From Gammaproteobacteria bacterium (GTDB taxonomy: Bacteria; Pseudomonadota; Gammaproteobacteria; SZUA-21), in assembly GCA_003233345.1 (NCBI GenBank), contig QILK01000116.1, forward strand, positions 1 to 43,475: a stretch of DNA of 43,475 nt. The letters run 5' to 3'. The notes under the pieces are model-generated. The model was not told where the DNA came from. It searched no databases and saw only the letters and a list, made by a program, of their open reading frames with translations. The first letter of the stretch is position 1. The number at the start of each line of letters is the position of its first letter. Of the stretch, positions 40,049-43,475 are shown in pieces. A program made the translations under genes and the position numbers.

Positions 40049-42079
40049 GTGCGCCCGTGGAACTGCAGGTAGAGGCAGATCAATGAACGCTCAGAGTGCC
40101 AGGATAAGCTGGCAAAGTATAGTCGGTGCAAGTCCGACCAAGGTAAAGTTTAGCCAACAACCTTGTCACCGAGTCATGCGCTTAATATCGTAAGGTATTG
40201 AGTGAAGCGTTGACAGGTGTGTTAATAGGCTCAGTATTGAGCTGCGAAATCACTAAATCCAGAGTAAAGTTAAACGCAATAATGGCAAGTGTTTAACTTA
40301 CTCTGCGCAGTCGTAGACCTGGCGCATGTTGATACATATTTTGTACGGAACCTGGGAGGTCCAGTCAGTACCCAAGTGTTTTACTTGGGTCGAACGGTGA
40401 AGCCCCTAAAGCTTAAGACCGTTATGACCGTTGGCTGGAAGTCGGACGGAGTCATAGTACTGAAGATTTTGTCGAACAAGGTTAAATGAGATGAGTGTGT
40501 TAATGAACTATGGAAAATTCTAAACGGGCACGAAGATGAAAACATCGGATACAGACAAGAATAATCCTAAGGATTGTCAGCCAACATTGGATTTGATGGC
40601 GGAGACAAGGGAGGGAAGGACTTCGACTAAGAGGAACACCGATCAATCGACCACACGCCGGACACAGTGCCGGGAAAGTGTGTCGCGCGGTTTGATGGGT
40701 GTGCGAGAACGAGCAAAGAAAGATAAAGACCTTAAGTTTACTGCTTTACTTCATCATGTCACGTTTGACCTACTACACGAAAGCTATTTGTCACTAAAAT
40801 GACAAGCAGCCGCTGGAGTAGATCAAGTCACTTGGAAAAGCTACGGTGAAAATCTAGAAACGAACCTTCAAAGACTGCACAGTCAACTTCATAAGGATAG
40901 TTACCGGGCTAAACCGACCTTGCGTCGGTATATCCCGAAAGCGGATGGCGGTCAACGACCACTTGGCCTAACTTGCCTGGAAGATAAAATTGCTCAACAA
41001 GCAATAGTGACAGTGTTGAATAACATCTATGAAGAAGACTTTCTTGGATTCTCCTATGGCTATCGTTCTAATTGTTCCCAACACGATGCGTTGGATGCGA
41101 TCTGGATGAGTTTGATGGGTAAACGTATCAACTGGATTTTGGATATCGATATCCAATGATTCTTTGATTCCTTGGATCATCATTGGCTTAATGCTTTTCT
41201 AAAGCATAGAATCGCTGATAATAGAGTCTTGCGTTTAGTCAATAAATGGCTTAAGGCGGGTATTTCTGAAGACGGTAAAATAACACCGGCGACAGTAGGC
41301 ACGCCCCAAGGGTCGGTGATCTCACCGCTCTTGGCGAACATTTATTTGCATTATGTGTTTGACCTATGGATTAATCAATGGCGAAAACGTGACGCGCAAG
41401 GTACTGTGACGGTGGTTCGTTACGCTGATGACATGGTCGTTGGATTCCAGGAACACTCAGATGCCGAGCAATTTCAAGAGGAACTCAAACAGAGACTCGA
41501 AAGCTTTAGTCTTTGTTTGCATCCCAAGAAAACTCGGCTGATTGAGTTTGGTCGATTTGCTGAACAACAAAGGAGAGCTCAAGGCTTGGGAAAGCCGGAG
41601 ACGTTTGAGTTTCTTGGATTCACGCACATTTGTGCGCGAAAACGAATAACTAAAACCTTTCTTGTGAAGCGATTATCCATTAAGAAGCGATTACGTGAAC
41701 GTCTTAAGGTAGTGTATGCTCTTTTACTAAAGAATCGTCATAAACCAATTGCAGAACAAGGTCGTTGGTTACGTTCTGTTGTTCAAGGGTTTTATAACTA
41801 TCATGCAGTGCCATGCAATAATCAGGCATTGGAGATAGTCAAACGTGAGATTGCACGTTACTGGCTAAAGGCACTTCGACGCCGAAGTCAGCGCAGTCGT
41901 CTCAATTGGTATCGCTTTCAATCAGTTATTAAAAACTGGATTCCTTCTGCCAAGATATTATATGCTTATCCAAATGTTCGGTTCTACGCCAAATACTCGA
42001 AGTAGGGGGCCGTATACGCTAGCAGTGTAAGTACGGATCTGCGCGGGGGGCGATGAGTAATCATCATTCCTACCGTGAC
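40049..42079 (+). mobile_element. group II intron (5' GTGCGCCCG; 3' domain V/VI-like sequence ending near CCTACCGTGAC); 3' boundary approximate
   Basis: 5' GTGCG start, encoded RT/maturase, and 3' ggggccgtatacgctagcagtgtaagtacggatctgcgcggggggcgatgagtaatcatcattcctaccgtgac. Confidence 0.75.
40536..42005 (+). pseudogene. group II intron reverse transcriptase/maturase interrupted by two in-frame TGA codons
   Basis: ORFs 40536-40802, 40920-41159 and 41172-42005 lie in one reading frame: ...SLK*QAAAGVDQVTW...[21 protein letters not shown]...[24 protein letters not shown]...[12 protein letters not shown]; catalytic YADD retained. Confidence 0.85.
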
Positions 42080-42328
42080 CCCATGATAAAGCAAAAACAG
42101 GGATATTTTACTTTGTAAAAACGTTCTACAAGTCAATAAGGAGGCATAGTCGCGCCGATGGTGTGTCGACTAGCGTAGTTTGGGGAAGATTATTTTTCGG
42201 GGCTAGGAAGTGGCTGAACAAGCGCAGCCAAAGAAAGTCGTTCAATTGAGAGCAGTTTGATCGTTTTATACGTTTGTTTCCCTTGGTAATGACACTACAA
42301 CAACTTAACACTATGGATGCTTACCATA

Positions 42329-43039
42329 TCAGTACCCTTGCTTAACTTTTTTGTTCTCTACAAATCGAAAACTATTAACAATATCTATGAATTCTCCATA
42401 ATCAAAACGGCTACTATAGGTCCAATTTGTTACTAGATAAGCTGATTTTTCTTTTTTAAAAATGGTTATCAAAATAGTATACCGAGTCGGATTATTTGGT
42501 CCACCCTGAGTAACTTGAAGTTTTTTCTGTATAGCACGCATACCGAGTACTTTTACCTCTTTAGTGTCTAGTAGAGCTGATTTTTCTGAAGCCGATGTAA
42601 ATTTTTTTATCTTTTTGTTTATAATTGGCTCTAAAACAGATCCTTGAAGAGGAAATCTCTGAACAACAACATAGCTTTCCTTAGACTGATCCGCTGCTTG
42701 AATAATAGCTCCTTTTCCATAATCTCCACTTGTTTTTCCATAACCATCGGGTATCTTAATTGCAATGCTCATGTCTTTCGAGTACATTAAATCCATTTTT
42801 CGATCGAATGTTGGGTCTTTATCATAGGTATTGAAAATTATTAAAAAACCTATAATATGTAACGCAAAGGGTATTCGAGATATTTTCCAATTTGATTTAA
42901 CGAAAAAATATCCCACAGGTGGTAAGAGGACAGTGAACATTCCAAATCCAAAGTCATCTCGAAATATAAGAATGAATAACCAGATTGATCCTGTTAAGAA
43001 TAAAATCAATCCAAAGTGATATAATAATTCGTAAGTCAT
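42329..43039 (-). CDS. hypothetical membrane protein
   Basis: 236 aa with two or three N-terminal hydrophobic segments (LILFLTGSIWLFILIF, FGMFTVLLPPVGYFF, FALHIIGFLIIF). Confidence 0.6.
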   Translation of the reverse strand: MTYELLYHFGLILFLTGSIWLFILIFRDDFGFGMFTVLLPPVGYFFVKSNWKISRIPFALHIIGFLIIFNTYDKDPTFDRKMDLMYSKDMSIAIKIPDGYGKTSGDYGKGAIIQAADQSKESYVVVQRFPLQGSVLEPIINKKIKKFTSASEKSALLDTKEVKVLGMRAIQKKLQVTQGGPNNPTRYTILITIFKKEKSAYLVTNWTYSSRFDYGEFIDIVNSFRFVENKKVKQGY

Positions 43040-43199
43040 AGTAATTCCTGTTAAAGTTATTATTTTTTAAAACTTTAATTCAGTAAACCTATTTGATGAT
43101 AACTACATTCATTAAATTTTGTATCAGGATAAGGATAAGCTATAAAAAATAACTCGGTCAAGACAGAAACTTAACTAAGTTTAACCCATTTGTTTGCTC

Positions 43200-43265
43200 T
43201 ATAAGAAAAATAATAGCCCTGCCCCCAAAAAAGTCAGGGGGTTGAACAGCCAATCAGCTCTCTTT
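43200..43265 (-). repeat. hairpin repeat copy C
   Basis: ctataagaaaaataatagccctgCCCCCaaaaaagtcaGGGGGttgaacagccaatcagctctcttt. Confidence 0.65.
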
Positions 43266-43475
43266 TATCCCTAGTCACGATGAGCCCTTACTGAATTTCG
43301 CCTCTTTTGTTTCACTCTTTGTGTACTTTAGCTTGATTTTTAATCGATTTACACTTTCAGGCCAATGTGGGTACTAAGGAGCTGGGCCGACTAAAGAATT
43401 GACTCGATTTTTTGCTGCCTGCACTTCTTCATTCGCGAGTACAGGCGGGTTTCTTCAGCCAAGCTCTTCGCCCGG

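Noticed and set aside
40800-41160. Possible recoding of TGA (e.g. selenocysteine or alternative code) in the intron RT
   Set aside because: Expected residues by homology are Arg and Gly-like, no SECIS structure is apparent, and other genes in the window terminate with TGA.
1-43475. CRISPR arrays, rRNA and tRNA genes
   Set aside because: No regularly spaced repeat-spacer arrays and no cloverleaf or rRNA signatures noticed by eye; a tRNAscan/Infernal run would be needed to exclude small RNAs.

Overview
The window looks gammaproteobacterial (inferred from surE-pcm-nlpD-rpoS synteny). It has two conserved core blocks separated by accessory DNA. Block 1 (1-6.8 kb): hom (partial), alaC-like aminotransferase, a DUF498/Mth938-like protein, rpoS, nlpD, pcm, surE, and an Smr-domain protein. 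Block 2 (30.7-39.5 kb): phoB-phoR-pstS-pstC-pstA-pstB-phoU with recognisable Pho boxes. The accessory DNA (6.9-30.6 kb and 39.5-43.5 kb) carries IS remnants (IS1380-like, IS91-like), a two-copy MITE-like element with terminal inverted repeats, a three-copy hairpin repeat, a degenerate group II intron, a GNAT/DUF1778 toxin-antitoxin pair, an arsM-merR pair, an LRR protein and assorted small genes. The most interesting locus is 8.6-16.4 kb, a compact same-strand cluster: JAMM/JAB metalloprotease, a fused ubiquitin-like sulfur carrier-E1(MoeB/ThiF)-rhodanese, a CysM-like PLP enzyme, a CysE-like serine acetyltransferase with a C-terminal extension, an AlaX-like tRNA-editing protein, and a free-standing NRPS C-A protein with a degenerate C-domain motif and no visible carrier or TE domain. 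It looks like a carrier-protein-dependent cysteine or cysteine-analogue pathway. Two genes in it each carry one single-base homopolymer indel, which could be sequencing error or decay. All calls come from reading the sequence and the supplied ORFs; no database search was run.
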